Shown: positions 36,513 to 49,353 of the stretch, one piece after another
Position numbering within the stretch: position 1 is the first letter of the stretch
How the letters are laid out: every line of letters begins with the position of its first letter
From: Entrophospora sp. SA101
Lineage: Eukaryota > Glomeromycota > Glomeromycetes > Entrophosporales > Entrophosporaceae
Direction of reading: 5' to 3'
DNA length: 64,000 bases
NCBI GenBank assembly: GCA_958430865.1
Contig: CAUDNR010004301.1
Span: forward strand, 59,368-123,367
Translations under genes and position numbers: made by a program
Notes under the pieces: model-generated
Seen by the model: only the letters and a program-made list of their open reading frames with translations
Database searches by the model: none
Told to the model about the DNA's origin: nothing

Positions 36513-38460
36513 ATGAAAAATTTTCTCTCTTTAATTAATTTTTCCCATGATTTTTCTTCTTTTATTTCAAATGAAGATGCTTTAATTGAATATAAAAAAT
36601 ATTATCCAAATGTAAATCCAAATGATTACCAAGGTCATTTATTGCTTTATTTTTGTAAGTGGGTTTTTTATTTTTAAAAATTAAAAAGTTTCGATTAAAA
36701 ATTAACGATTATTTATTTATTTATACTGTATAATAATAATAGCACTAATTATGACGCAAGTAAGTTAAAATTAACCTTAAATAAACTCAATTAATTAAAC
36801 TTTAAAAATTAATTAATTAATCAATCTAATTTTTCCGCTCGAAATTATTTTTTCTTCAGATAAATTTAATTTCGAGCTTTTTCGTCATTTACCAAACATT
36901 ACAAAGGGTTAAACTTAATTCAAATTTATCAATGGGGGTACGTCTACCAATGTACATAGCAATTAATAACGCATTATCCGCTGTATCGTATTCTGCTAAT
37001 GCTATTGGTACGCTGGTAATTGGTATTCCTTGGGCTGGTAAGGCTTGTAAAATTTATGGGTTTTTTGACACATTCATTATTTCAATGAGGTAAGCAGTAT
37101 TATTGTTATTATTTGAGTATAAATATATCAGATATATGGTGATTAATGTTATATTATTATTATGAATATTTTATTAGTGTTACTTTGATTGCTGTGGTTG
37201 CTGTAAAAACATATTTAAAGGTGATAAGGAGCCTTTATTTAGACACTGGTAGATACGATTACAAGTAAAAGAATTTACAATTTATATTATTAATTTTTTT
37301 TTTATCTAAAACAAACAAGCAATTTTAATTTTATTATTCTATTTATTTTATTTGTAGAATATATTTAATAACAATAATTACTGCATTGATAATTTCTTGT
37401 ATTGGTTTACCCTCTTATGGACCATCAAAATATTGGTAATTATTGATATGTATGTATGTGCCCATCACACACGTTCTCATTTTCACATATTTTATTTTAA
37501 CTAAGGTGTCGGACTTCGCCTGGTGAATGGTCACTAGCAATATTACTATCATTGCTAATCTCATTTACAGCAATACTATGCCTATTTTGTTATTCAAGAA
37601 TAATTTACATGATATTCACAATCAAGCGACCAGATAGTAGTGTCAATGGAGGAAGAAGGGGAATCAACAACGAGCAACAAAAGACAGCAACATGTAAAAT
37701 CCTAATTTACACTTTCAATTATTTGATCCAATGGACGCCAACTTTACCATTTATACTTGGGGTTGCAAATAGCGATGATCCGATTTGGGTTTATTATTTA
37801 TATGTCTTGTCAACTAATATTGGCAGTGTATCAAATGCTATTCAATATATTTTTAATGAGAAATATTATATTATAGCTGATGGTGATAGTAGTAATAGAG
37901 GATGTGATATAGCCGATGTAGGTGGTGATGATGATATGAATAGTGCTAATAGCGGAAATAATGTTAATAGTGGCAATAATAATATTGAAAATGGCAAAAG
38001 TGTAGTAGATGAAAGTGTAGGTGGTAGGGAAGGTGGAAGTAATAATGACAATCAACAAATAAATGATCAACAACAACCAAAGAATAAAAAGAATAAAAAG
38101 AAATGGAATAAACCATTTATCATAAGAAAACTAATTTCAATATTTACAAAGGATCCAATTAAAAAAATTAAGAGCAATAATAATATTAATACTAATAACA
38201 CTAATCATAGCAATAATAATCTGCACAATAATGATTGTGATGATATTATTGAATTGAGATCCATGTGTACCATCACTACCACCACTAATAATAACAATTC
38301 TTCTTCATCAGTTAAAAGATCTATTTCTAATTCATCATCAATTCAAATTGAAATTTTAGAATTGGAAAAGGCCGTTGTTGATGATGGTGGTGGTGAATGC
38401 TCTTCTAGTATTATGAATAATAATTGTTGTTGTTGCTATAATGACAATAACAAATTATAA
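36513..38460 (+). CDS. Seven-transmembrane G-protein-coupled receptor
   Basis: About six exons with GT-AG introns start MKNFLSLINFSHDFSS. Membrane segments include INLISSFFVIYQTL, SAVSYSANAIGTLVIGIPWA, SVTLIAVVAVKTYLKVI, IYLITIITALIISCIGLPSY, WSLAILLSLLISFTAILCLF, ILIYTFNYLIQWTPTLPFIL and VYYLYVLSTNIGSVSNAIQY. An extracellular Cys follows the fourth helix region (WCRTSPGEW). The intracellular loop after helix 5 is basic (IKRPDSSVNGGRRG). The 180-residue tail is Asn/Ser-rich with basic patches (KNKKNKKKWNKPF) and ends with four adjacent Cys (NNNCCCCYNDNNKL), a possible palmitoylation site. Overall it resembles fungal cAMP-receptor-like GPCRs; ligand and G protein are unknown. A truncated copy lies at 5982-6642. 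Confidence 0.8.
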
Positions 38461-38573
38461 ATTATATATAAATATAAATAAAAAGAATACATTGTAAATA
38501 AAATTTTATAAATTAACCGTAATATTTATTTACAAAGAAAAAAAATTTATGTATTTTAAATTGAATTATTATT

Positions 38574-39819
38574 TTAATTTGTAGTGACTTTATTTTCAGT
38601 TGTTGCTGTTGTTGTTGTTGCAATTACTTTAGAGAAATATCCCGCCAAATAATTTGCTAATCCAAATGCTCGAGTTTCAGAAATTTCATTATTATTATTG
38701 TGAGTGTTATTATTAGTATTAATATTACCCTGATTTGAATATAATGTTACATTTGTATGATTACCGTTATTATTATTATTTTTACTACTACTATTGCCAC
38801 TACTCTTATCATGGTTGTTTCTTGGTGATTGTCTTCTCCTTAACAATGAATCTTTATTATTATCGTTATTCAATAACAATAATTTTTCTTTTGTTTCTTT
38901 CTGTTTTAGAGCTATTCTTTCCATTTCTTTTTCTAAATGTTGTTGTTGTAGGAGTAGACTCTCTGATGTAAGATATGCATCATCATCATCATCATGATTA
39001 TTCTTTGCATCAGCAGAAGAACCAAAATATGAGTAGATGACGTTGTACGGAATTGTTGGATAAGTGCTAACAACTGATACTGCCGATGATAATGTGGAAA
39101 ATGACGTGATCTTACTATTATCATTACTATCATTATTAATATTATTACCAATATCACTAATACCATTCTTTCCAACATCAACATTACCATTATTATCATT
39201 ATTTAATACTGTTGCCAAATTAATTTGATTACCAAGTAAATTTTGTCCTTTTATTAGAGCATCATAAGCAATTTTTTGTAATGTGCTTAACCCTTGTCTA
39301 CTCAATTCAATACTTTTATTTGTTGCCTCTTTTTGTGCCAATCCAATAGCCGAATCAATCTCTTGTTCGTGATTCGTTAATGTTGGATCAACGAATTTAT
39401 TATATAAGAACGTTGCTCCCTATGAATGAATATCATTAATTGGAATAATATCTAGGAATATATATAATATGAATATATTAATATTATTTACCTCCGAGCG
39501 AGGAAAAATCAACCATAATATAAAAAACATTTTAATTTCATAATAAAATGGAAACCAGAATATAAAATTATCGAAAAATCCTTCCCACATTGTAAATATT
39601 GCCATTATGATCCAATACATTAACCACAGTTTTATAGTTTTAACATCATTTGTTTTAATTGCTTTGAATGACGCATATGTTGGATACAAGAATCCAAAGA
39701 AATTACTGTAAAAGTGAACGAGAAAAAATAGTGAATTGATGAATAGTTGGTTAGTTGGCTTACGAATTATATGATGAAAGTACTTACCGTATAGGCTTAT
39801 AAAATAAAAAGCCAAACAT
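38574..39819 (-). CDS. REEP/Yop1 (TB2/DP1/HVA22) family ER-shaping protein
   Basis: Three exons start MFGFLFYKPIR at 39819. The second gives FFGFLYPTYASFKAIKTNDV, KLWLMYWIIMAIFTMWEGFF and YYEIKMFFILWLIFPRSE, the hallmark hairpin region of TB2/DP1/HVA22 proteins. The third begins GATFLYNKFVDPTLTNHEQE and forms an amphipathic helix (KIAYDALIKGQNLL). About 230 low-complexity Asn/Asp/Ser residues with one coiled-coil-like segment (QQHLEKEMERIALKQKETKE) follow. Family members bend tubular ER membrane. The short N-terminus and long tail fit REEP1-4-like proteins better than the short Yop1/REEP5 type. It converges with the GPCR gene, 113 bp apart. Confidence 0.88.
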
Positions 39820-42800
39820 TTTTATGTATATATTCAACAAAGTTAAAATTATGATAGTTTATAATTGTTACAATTATATACTAGATTTATTTATTCTAAA
39901 AGAAGAGAGAATGAAAAACAAAAAAGTTATAAAATGAAAAAATAGTTTTTGTATTTTATTTATTTATTTATATTTTATTTTTTGCAACCATACACATTTG
40001 GTAAACACTAAAATAGTAACTTCCATTTTTTATCAATTATCTATATATTTAATTTTTTTCATTAATATTTTTTCTTTATTCAACTAGTTGGGCAACTCTG
40101 AGTTTTTCTTTTAACATATTGACAGTTCTGTTAAGCACAATAGAAGCGTCTACTGCAGACTTGCTCTAGTACTGGCAGGTCATAACCAGCCTTGAATGTG
40201 GGGACAGCCCACTTTTGTGATTGCCTAATTGGTTTTTATTCAAGTCAAGTTATAATGAAAAAGTTGAACCATTAAGCAAAACTTCTACGAAGGAAACAAA
40301 CATGAGGATTTATTTTTCTGATGCAAAGATCTCGGCTTTGATAAAGTTCTTTTTGGATTGGCATTGAAACAATGTATTAATCACTACGTACCTCAAATCA
40401 ACGGTGTAATGATCGCGTTATAAACAAAAGGTGGAACATGTGAAATTGGCAATTAGAATATTTCAAAGATTATGATGAGGTGAAAAATGCAAGAAAAGTT
40501 TAATGTGTATAATTGAATATGCTTTTATTCTAGTGTATTGATATCAATTATATTACCAAATTTGTTCTTTCTGCTAAATAACTTGGGATTCAATGAGGGG
40601 ACTGAGAAACATGGTTAACTGAAAGAAGGGTAGTTTGTCCAATCACCACACATTTTTAATATATAGTTTTGCGATTACTAATACTTATATTCACGCTTCA
40701 TATATTCAAGTAAACCATTCAACAAATGTAAATGTACATATATAATACTGATTACATGTGGAGCACAAGTTAATCGTATTTTTGAAATTTAAAAGTCTTA
40801 AAGGAAATTACTACAAACAATATTTATTTTAGCCGCAATTCAAATTTTTATATGCTGCAACTAGTTAATTCAGTAAGGAAACATACCAAACATAGAAATG
40901 GATTTCCCGTTACATTTTAGCTGAATCTTTTACTTTATTATTATAATTATTCCGTTTGTATAAGACATCACAAATGAATTGTTAATAACGATGTTTTATT
41001 TAACTGTATAAAATATGCTTTACTTAAATATATAATAATTCATTGTATTCATTTATTCATTGATTTTTTTACTTGGCTCTATAATAATAGTATTTATTTA
41101 CTGCGGAAAAAGAAGCATATTAATATCATTGCATATCCATATTTAAATGGAAAAAATTATATGAATACATTATTTTGTTTTATTATTATTAGTAATATGC
41201 AATAAAAAAAAATCAATAGTTGCAAATTATAATAATCTTGGTAGGCTTGTAAGGCTATTTTCTTCATAGCCAATTATGATTATTACACAATGAATATCAC
41301 AGTATTTAGAAATTCCAAAATTGGTATATATATTCCCTGGCTGTAATTGAGGAGTGATGAAGAGGGAACGAAAAAAGTGTTGATGAAAGTAATTCTTTAT
41401 GGTTTCATTCTTTCCAGCATGAAGGCTCCTATATCAGCAAATGACAGTGATGATATATTAGAATCAGTGGCGTTGTTCAAGTATAATCAAGAAGATCTTA
41501 TTTCGTTGAATCCCTTGATATAGAGGGGATAACGTGAATTAGTTTGTCTTGAGTTGTTTGAAATCCTGCCTATTATGTATGGAATCATGATTTCACCCAG
41601 ATTATTTACGTTTTGACCCAGACCAAATTTTCTGTCATGAAAACGATACCGAGATTTGATGTAACATTAATGGTACCAAACTTGTTGATCTCAGCCTATT
41701 GCCAACCAAGGATTAGATCATGGCAAAGTTGTTGTAAAACAATAAAATAAGAAATCTACCATTAAAAACGTATAGGTACTGATACCCAAATTAACCTAAA
41801 GTCACGTCTATGAGAATAGTTCACAAACTGTTTAAAGTAATGCCTCGTAATAAAATCGTAACAAGGTAAAATATAAAATGGAAAAATGGTTAACATTGTT
41901 ATTATGTAATTTTTGGGATGAGTCAAATTATTTAGCCACAAATGTGATCGACAAATGGGAGAGATTTTAACGTTAGTCATCTGTTACCTCGAAGAACAAG
42001 TTTAATCATATCCTGAATTCTCATGATCAAAATAAAACTGAAAATATTTATTATTGGTTCTGGGTTATTAGCTTTTAAAAATCATGCGTTTTTATACATA
42101 TAAAATTTTCCCAAATTTGAAACATTGGACTGGGCTCAGTTGTCTAATTTGGAAATCCTTTTACTTAATTTGGAGGTAATAAAAAATTTATATATTATTA
42201 TTATATATTGTGTTAGAGTGACCCGCACCGTACCATCAACATAACTTGCTATGAATCCACCATTATCATCTTTATTCAGAAAATTTGAATACCTATAACG
42301 TCGTTATTCTTTTCTTTACCGAAAACCCAAAATTATTTTTTAGCAAATAATTAATTAAAAGCCTACTTTTTTGGGGGTGAAGAGTTAAAAGAAAATTTTG
42401 ATCACACATAATTACATAAATTATACACCCTCCTACACATATTATTATTTCATTATGTGTGTCAATGTTACATTGCCATTTTCCCACTGATTTGCGCATA
42501 ATAATATAATAAATAATGATGATGATAATAATAATAGCTGGTTGATAAGAGAACTTTTAAAATATTGCTACGCAAAATGGGTAGTCGAAAATGTCCTATA
42601 ATATTAATGGTTGAAAGAGGACCCCAAAATTATAAAGGTTCGAGCCACGCTGTGATTGGCGGGTTAATGAAAATCCTCTCCAAATTTGGCAGTTTTTGCA
42701 TGTTTCGGGGTTCTGAGAGAGAGATAAGAGAGATTAGAAGAAAATTAAAGACTTTATCCAATTAAATCAAATAAATAATTTGTTAGAATGAATTCTTTCG

Positions 42801-43339
42801 CTTTAATCAAATTCTTTAGTTTAAAGAAGGCAAGAAATGGCAATCATCATGTGAATCATATATATAATTATCATCATTCATAACATATCATCATTACTCT
42901 TTTCTATCTTTTCTATGACACGTTCTTACATCTCAAAAAAGTGACGAACAACAACAACAACAATAACAATAACAATAACAATAACAAAAAATCAAAAGTT
43001 TTGAATTCCTTGTATTACACAATCTTTTCTATATTTTTTTAAAGAAGAAAAAACAATAACAACGAAATTTATTTTTGATGAAAAAATTGGGAAAATAAAT
43101 TCAATTATATATATTAGTAATAAAATAAAATAATCATTACGTATACACATTTTTATATATATAAATATATTTAAATAATTTTTTTCATATAAACACCAGT
43201 TCTTTCTCTTACTCATTTCTTTTCTTTTTTGCAAATTTTCATAATAACTAATAACAACAAACAAATAATATTAATATTTAATCTGTTCTTCGTCTTTCAC
43301 TTTATTACACACATTTAAGCTTTTTAAAATATAACAACA
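39820..43339. other. Long gene-poor spacer
   Basis: This 3.5-kb AT-rich stretch has no intact gene I can support. A possible minus-strand coding relic is at 40080-40260. Open frames at 41762-41980, 42293-42499 and 42565-42765 have no family features. The last several hundred bases, including repeats such as (AACAAC)n near 42945-42985, are the upstream region of the histone H1 gene. Confidence 0.5.
40080..40260 (-). pseudogene. Possible coding relic, unrecognised
   Basis: Minus-strand segments KWAVPTFKAGYDLPVLEQ and, in a second frame, AVDASIVLNRTVNMLKEKLR then VAQLVE-stop look like protein sequence split by a frame change. No family was recognised. It could also be chance. Confidence 0.2.
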
Positions 43340-44340
43340 ATGCCAAGAGGTTCTGCAAGTGCTGCTTCAAAAAGCAAGAAAGTTTCTAGTGCTCCTGCTC
43401 ACCCAAAATATGCTGATATGATTAAAGGTATTCTTATTTATTTTAATTTAATGGCTGTTAAAGGGCAACAAGATAATAAATAGTATTAATTGTTAATAAT
43501 AATAATGTCATAATAATTTAATAATAATGTTTAGATGCTATCGTTGCCTTGAAAGAGCGAAAAGGAAGCAGGTATATATATACATACAAATATAATAAAT
43601 AAAATAAACTGTTTATATATATATATATATTTATTATAAATTATTATCATTATTATCATGATATCAGCCGCCAAGCAATCAAGAAATATATTTTGAATAC
43701 GTATAATCTTCCTGATAATCCAACTACAAACAGCCGTCTTCGTATGGCTATTACTAAAGGTTGTGAAAAGGGTATTTTCTCTTTCCCAAATGGTATGTAT
43801 TGATGACATGATGATGTATTTAATAATAATAACAACAATAATAAAATCATTTAACAGGATCATTTACATACATATATGTACTATAATTAATTAAGGTCCT
43901 AGTGGCACTCTTAAACTTGTAAAAAAGGAAAAGGAAAAGAAAGAAGTCGAGAAAAAAGATAAACCTGTTGCTAAAAAAATTGAAAAAAGTGTTCCCGTCA
44001 AAGCCAAAGCATCTGATAAAGTAATCAATCAGTTATTTATCAATTAATTAATTCATTAACGATTAATATCAACGTATTATTTTTCTTTACTTATCATCAA
44101 CATCATCATCACCATTATCATATTTACTTTATATAGAAGACGACTACCAAGAGAGCTGCTCCAACTAAAAGAACCACTGAAAAAGCTTCTACTGGTGCAT
44201 TACCTCCTAAAAAAGCAGCACCAAAAGCCAAAAAAGCCACCACTGCTAAAGAATCTACTAGTTCTACTAGAAAAGCCAAGCCAGCCGCTACTACTAGTAC
44301 TTCTAAACGAGCAGCAGCTAATAAGAGGAAAACTACTTAA
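43340..44340 (+). CDS. HHO1: Linker histone H1
   Basis: Five or so short exons encode about 195 residues. The start is MPRGSASAASKSKK. The winged-helix globular domain runs from HPKYADMIKDAIVALKERKG through SRQAIKKYILNTYNLPDN and NSRLRMAITKGCEKGIFSFP to GPSGTLKLVKK. A Lys/Ala/Thr/Ser-rich tail (KKAAPKAKKATTAKE) ends KRAAANKRKTT. It has one globular domain and the usual length, as in most eukaryotes and unlike yeast Hho1, which has two. It binds linker DNA at the nucleosome dyad and compacts chromatin. Unlike replication-dependent metazoan H1 genes it contains introns, as is common in fungi. Confidence 0.93.
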
Positions 44341-44404
44341 TTGATTGATATATATATCAATAATATTTTTCTTTCCTTTTTAATCACTTATTTTTACAAA
44401 AATA

Positions 44405-44585
44405 ATAATAATACTTTATTAAATAAAAATTAAATATATATATAATGTATATATGTATATGCATATAAAAAATATCATACAACAACTAATTCTTTATATA
44501 TATCAATAATACTTTATCAAATAAAATTAAATATATAAATAATGTATATATGTATATGCATATAAAATATCATACAACTAATTCT
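44405..44585. repeat. Two-copy tandem repeat, about 95 bp unit
   Basis: The unit 'aataatactttat(t/c)aaataaa..ttaaatatata..' ending 'catacaa(caa)ctaattctt' occurs twice in a row with small indels, just after the H1 gene. Each unit contains 'atgtatatatgtatatgcatata'-like sequence that can fold back. Confidence 0.7.
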
Positions 44586-47043
44586 TGTTTATATTCTCTC
44601 GTTTAATAATGGTTTTATGATGCACGGTTTCCTGAGGCAATAGCTATTTATACCATTAGCAATAATATAAATAAATATGAATCCAATTAATGCACTTATC
44701 AATTAACTAATTAATAAATACTTATCAAGCAGTTTTCTTTTTGTTAATCTCGCTCCTATTGCTTGAGATTGGCTCATCTTTGTGTATAACTACTAACAAC
44801 AGATTTTTTCTTGTTGTTACTATCTATTGCATATTACTTCCCACTAATGCATTTTTTATCGTCATTACTTTATGACAAATAACCTTGTTTTTGCTTTGTT
44901 AAACACTTGTTTAGAATTGATTTCTTTCTTTAAGTGAGCTTCTAACGATATTATATACATTTCTTTTTTTACATTTGATATTTTAAATTTACTTTCTCTT
45001 AATTTCCAACCCTATAAAATAATTGAAAATCTACAGCCAATAAAATGGTCAATTTTATTGATTTATGCTACTAACTATCTCAAAAAAAAATTTTTTGATG
45101 ATCAAGACTCTATCCGAAAGGTATTAATATGATAATACTAGAATCAACAACACGTAAAGAAAGCTGGTCAGTCGGCCAACTGTTTTTACATATTGTACCA
45201 ATAATTATAAAAGTCATCATGTGGAAATAATGTCTTCACTTCAGCACAAAACCACCATTAACAAATAAATTAGAATAATCAAAACAAAATTCATTAAAAT
45301 AGAGAAACTGGAGAACAATTTCTCAACTCAGGTGAATACTGTCTTTATCACCTTGAAATAATTATAGTGTCAATGTGGGGGGGTCTATGTTATTTCTATT
45401 GAGTGATGAAATATGGCCATCAACTAAATTACTCCATTCATTACGAACAAATATATGGTACGACTAAACATATGCTCCATTTTAACTTTTTTTAAAAAAA
45501 AAGTCCAATAGGCTTAGAGAAAAGATGAAGGAAAACACTAATGTTATCAGGGCAATGCTTTCAAACAATTAGTTAAGCTCTAGTTCTAGATTAAGTATCA
45601 AGATTAATTTACCAAATTCGATTAATTACATACATTTTCTTTGTGAAAAAATTTTCTAAATGCTTTTTTTATTATCTATTTTCGATATTTAAAGAAATCA
45701 GAAAGAACTGTTTAAAAAAGGTCAGTATATATTTGGCACAACCACCAGATGATCAATTTTTCAAGTGGCACGTGACTATTTAATAGTTTACGCAACTTTC
45801 ATACTTACCATTGAAAATGGTTGTATTGATCGGTAAATCAATAGTTTTAATAGAGGATGCTCTTCCATTAACAATGCTTTTTTAATTAAGAGAGATTGGT
45901 GGATAAGATCAAAATAGCAAAAATTCACTGACAGGCTCTTCTCATAATGATAATCTTATGGGAAATAGGTATTCATGATGCATGTTATATATATCAAAAA
46001 AGAAGCCGTCATGGACAAAAGATTATTGCAAATAGTAGTGTCAATAGTGTGAAAGAATATAACAAAGCATACTAATGGATCTCTTGATTGTTGAGCAATA
46101 GCTGGGCATGTTCAACAATTATGAACTTGTTAATGTGAAATATTTTAGTTTAGAGATATCAATCTTTCTCACAAGAGCTTAGATAATCAATTATAAAAAG
46201 ATTCATAAAATTATAAATTTTCTTTTTAAAAAGGTTTTTGCTTGTTGTTATATCAACGAAAATGTTAACACTCCCACAATCTTACTTACAATCAGAAACA
46301 CCGAGGAAAAAAGAATTGAGAGGATGGATCAACTTGTTAGAGCTCGGCTGGGGGAATGCAAAAAAATAATCTGATGCCCATATCCAAAAAAGAATGCAAA
46401 AAACTGCAGCTGCCTTTGAATTTGAAACACGCTTCTAGGTATGGAAAATCTTGTTTATCAAAGGATAAACCTGATCATAAAAATTAACACACAAAGGAGA
46501 AGAAATCCTATCTAGTAAAATATTTTGGTCTAAGGCATTCATTCAACTACGCTTTTATTTCTCTTCTTGAACCTGATCAGTGCCAGAAAGAGAATTCGAT
46601 CTTGTGTCAAAGCGTGAAGAAACATCATCAATGGGTTCTTGAGAGAATTAATTACAATAGAATCATATCTTTCAATTCAATGACTTGAATATTAAATGTG
46701 AACCTCATTTACCAAATTGTGTGGTAGTAGCGACAGCAGTAAGCGGATAATATATTAGTTTTCTGCATTGAGACTCTAATGTTAAAAAATGAATAGAGGT
46801 TTACAATTCTTTCTTAAATATCTTCATATACACATCATATATATACATAATTTTCTTTCTATATAGTAATTACTAATATTAATGTTTTTTTTTGTTTTTA
46901 ATCTCAATTCATTGTAAATAAATTTATTAAAAAAATAAAATTATAAAATCTAATCTAATCTAATCTTTTAATATCACTGATCGAACGAATGATGTAATAT
47001 CACAGAAACTTTTCTTTCTTGATCAAATAAAAAAAATACAGAT
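44586..47043. other. Gene-poor spacer with possible relic
   Basis: No intact gene is seen in 2.4 kb. On the plus strand near 46290-46430 a frame reads ETPRKKELRGWINLLELGWG, then NAKK-stop-SDAHIQKRMQK and AAAFEFETRF-stop. This looks like a decayed exon of an unrecognised gene. The remainder is AT-rich. Confidence 0.4.
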
Positions 47044-48312
47044 ATGAAATCTAATAATAATTCACCCATCAAAATTAACGGAAATAATAATAATTCAAAT
47101 AATGACACCTTGAATAACTGTAATAATGACGATAATAATAATAGAAACACTAACATTGACACTAATGCTAACACTAACATTAATAAATCCAATAGAAGAA
47201 ACTCGAGAATAGAAAAATCTAAAGTGGTAGATAATGACAATAATCAAGAGAAGTCAATTAAAAATGAAGAAAGAGAAAAAGAGAACAGCAGTAACAGTAG
47301 TAGCAAAGTTTCAAATATCACTGCTGCTAGTGGTAATATTAATACTAACGCTAATAATAGGAATTATGAAGATGTCAATAACGTTATTGAAAATAGTACC
47401 AATAATAATAACGCTAACACTAATCAAGCCACATCAACAATATCATCAGCAAAATTAAAATCAACATCAACAAAGTCAAAACAAGGATCTTCAAATCCTT
47501 TTTTACTAACAAGTAAAACTTTAACAGATAATCATAATCATAATAATAATAATCAACAACATCATCATCAACTTCATAATCATTATAATAACAATAATCT
47601 TCCCCCTCTTCTTCTACATCATTCGCTTAATCATCATCATAAATCAAGAATGATGTCATCACCAGCTGGATCTTCTTCTGGTATAACATTAGTTGCATCT
47701 TCATTAACAACAATACCTTTAGATGTTCATCATCTTCAACATCATAATAATGTAACATCTTTTTTATCAACATTTGATGATGACGATGATGACGATGATG
47801 ATGATGATGATGATGATGATAGATCAATTAGACATAATGATAAAGAGGAGGGGGAAGAAATGTTAGAATCACAAGCTTTCCCACATAAATCAAAATATTT
47901 TTCAACATCGCCAAATAATAATGGAAATAATATATCACGTACTCAACAAAAATTAATGTTACAACGACAACATTTTCTATCTGATTATGGTGATGACGAC
48001 GATGACATTTATTACAACAGTAACTATAACAGTAATAATGATTATAGTCGTAATAGCAATTATTATTTCATTAATCCAAAAAATCAACTGAGATTAACAA
48101 AAACCATCGAAAGAATTAATAGAGAATATTGTGCAATAACATTGCATCAAGATCCGATGATCGAAAGTTTACACAGAGTTTTTGGAAGATGCATCCAAGA
48201 ACATCCGGAAATTTTAGATGAGGATTTTAGTGGTGGTGGTTATAACAGCAACAACAATAAAAGAAGTGGGTTTAGTAGTAGTGGAGGTAATGGAAAAGAC
48301 AGAGTGTTTTGA
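47044..48312 (+). CDS. Asn-rich disordered protein with short conserved-looking C-terminal segment
   Basis: A single exon of 422 residues starts MKSNNNSPIKING. Most of it is Asn, Ser and His-rich disorder with a 15-residue Asp run. Near residues 345-385 an ordered segment, TKTIERINREYCAITLHQDP followed by MIESLHRVFGRCIQEHPEIL, looks like a folded or helical motif. I do not recognise it. After the TGA at 48310, a different frame stays open as VLIANRNKDIANSPILSVAD and on to about 48440, so the true end may involve a frameshift, a sequencing error or an unseen intron. Function is unknown. Such Asn-rich proteins in fungi are often regulators, but that is only analogy. Confidence 0.65.
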   Translation: MKSNNNSPIKINGNNNNSNNDTLNNCNNDDNNNRNTNIDTNANTNINKSNRRNSRIEKSKVVDNDNNQEKSIKNEEREKENSSNSSSKVSNITAASGNINTNANNRNYEDVNNVIENSTNNNNANTNQATSTISSAKLKSTSTKSKQGSSNPFLLTSKTLTDNHNHNNNNQQHHHQLHNHYNNNNLPPLLLHHSLNHHHKSRMMSSPAGSSSGITLVASSLTTIPLDVHHLQHHNNVTSFLSTFDDDDDDDDDDDDDDDRSIRHNDKEEGEEMLESQAFPHKSKYFSTSPNNNGNNISRTQQKLMLQRQHFLSDYGDDDDDIYYNSNYNSNNDYSRNSNYYFINPKNQLRLTKTIERINREYCAITLHQDPMIESLHRVFGRCIQEHPEILDEDFSGGGYNSNNNKRSGFSSSGGNGKDRVF

Positions 48313-48653
48313 TTGCAAATAGAAATAAAGATATTGCCAACTCTCCTATTTTGAGTGTTGCTGATACTTTAACTAATAATAGTGACACTTATTATAAGAA
48401 ATTTAAAAAAACTTTTTTAGTATTTATTATTATCCTTTAGATTTTTTAATTATATTACTAGCATGTATTTTAGGTTTATATTATGATTAGAAATTTTATT
48501 ACATTTTATTTAAATAAATATATTTTGAAAACATTTGTAAAAAATTGGAATTATCACCATCTTACAAAATGAGTTGGGCACTATAAAAAAATAAAATAAA
48601 CGTTAGATATTAATAAGCTACATGGATTTATACAAATAAAAAACAATTTATTG

Positions 48654-49353
48654 TCAATTTACCTCGTAACCACCAGGATTTTTATCAAGATATTGTTGAT
48701 GATATGATTCGGCATCAAAAAACCTACCAGCCTCAACAATTTCCGTGACAATTTTAAAGCCTGAATACTTTAGCGGATTTATTATTTTTTTAGCTTCTTT
48801 ATCCGCTTTTTCTTTAGCAGCATTCAATTTTTCTTGGAGACGCTGTGTTACATCTTTGGCTACATTTTTCTGGTCATCATCATAATAAAAAATCGCTGAC
48901 CGGTATTGACTGCCAACATCTGGACCTTGACTATTTGCAGTTGTTGGATCATGAGTCTTGTAGAAAAATTCTACTAGTGTCTCATATGATATTTTGGTTG
49001 AATCATATTCAATCTGTACTGCTTCTGCGTGTCCTGTATTTCCACTACATACCTATATAGTTGATTTTATCGATGACAATTAATCATTGAATATTATAAA
49101 ATTTCCCACTATCAAAATAATAAATAATTACCTACCTGTTTATAAGAAGGTTTATCAGTTTTACCACCAATATACCCAACACGAGTAATTACATCAAAAT
49201 TCTTTTTAAAAATATGTTCAACTCCCCTAATATTTCATATAAATTCAATTAGGGTTCGATTAAAAATGTATCATGAATCAACACAATTAATGTAATGTTT
49301 AATAACTACCAGAAACATCCAGCAGCGAAGGTAGCCTTTTGAATATGTGCCAT
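48654..49353 (-). CDS. MXR1: Peptide methionine-S-sulfoxide reductase A
   Basis: Three exons start MAHIQKATFAAGCFW at 49353. The catalytic motif GCFWG is split by an intron (TG|G) and restored as GCFWGVEHIF. Conserved segments TRVGYIGGKTDKPSYKQVCS, NTGHAEAVQIEYD and GPDVGSQYRSAIFY follow. It ends FFDAESYHQQYLDKNPGGYE then VN. Length is about 180 residues, as usual. It repairs methionine-S-sulfoxide in oxidised proteins, using the active-site Cys and thioredoxin. No signal or mitochondrial presequence is visible, so a cytosolic location is expected. Confidence 0.95.

Larger units (their letters stand above)
30532..37173. repeat. Large duplicated block, right copy
   Basis: This matches 1-6642 at a constant offset (see the left copy). 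On the left the sequence continues into a full MITE; on the right it continues into the rest of an intact GPCR gene. The right copy is therefore the more complete locus and probably the parental one. Confidence 0.95.

Noticed and set aside
42638..42650. GGTTCGAGCC as a tRNA T-arm
   Set aside because: Upstream 60 bases give no A box or acceptor stem pairing.
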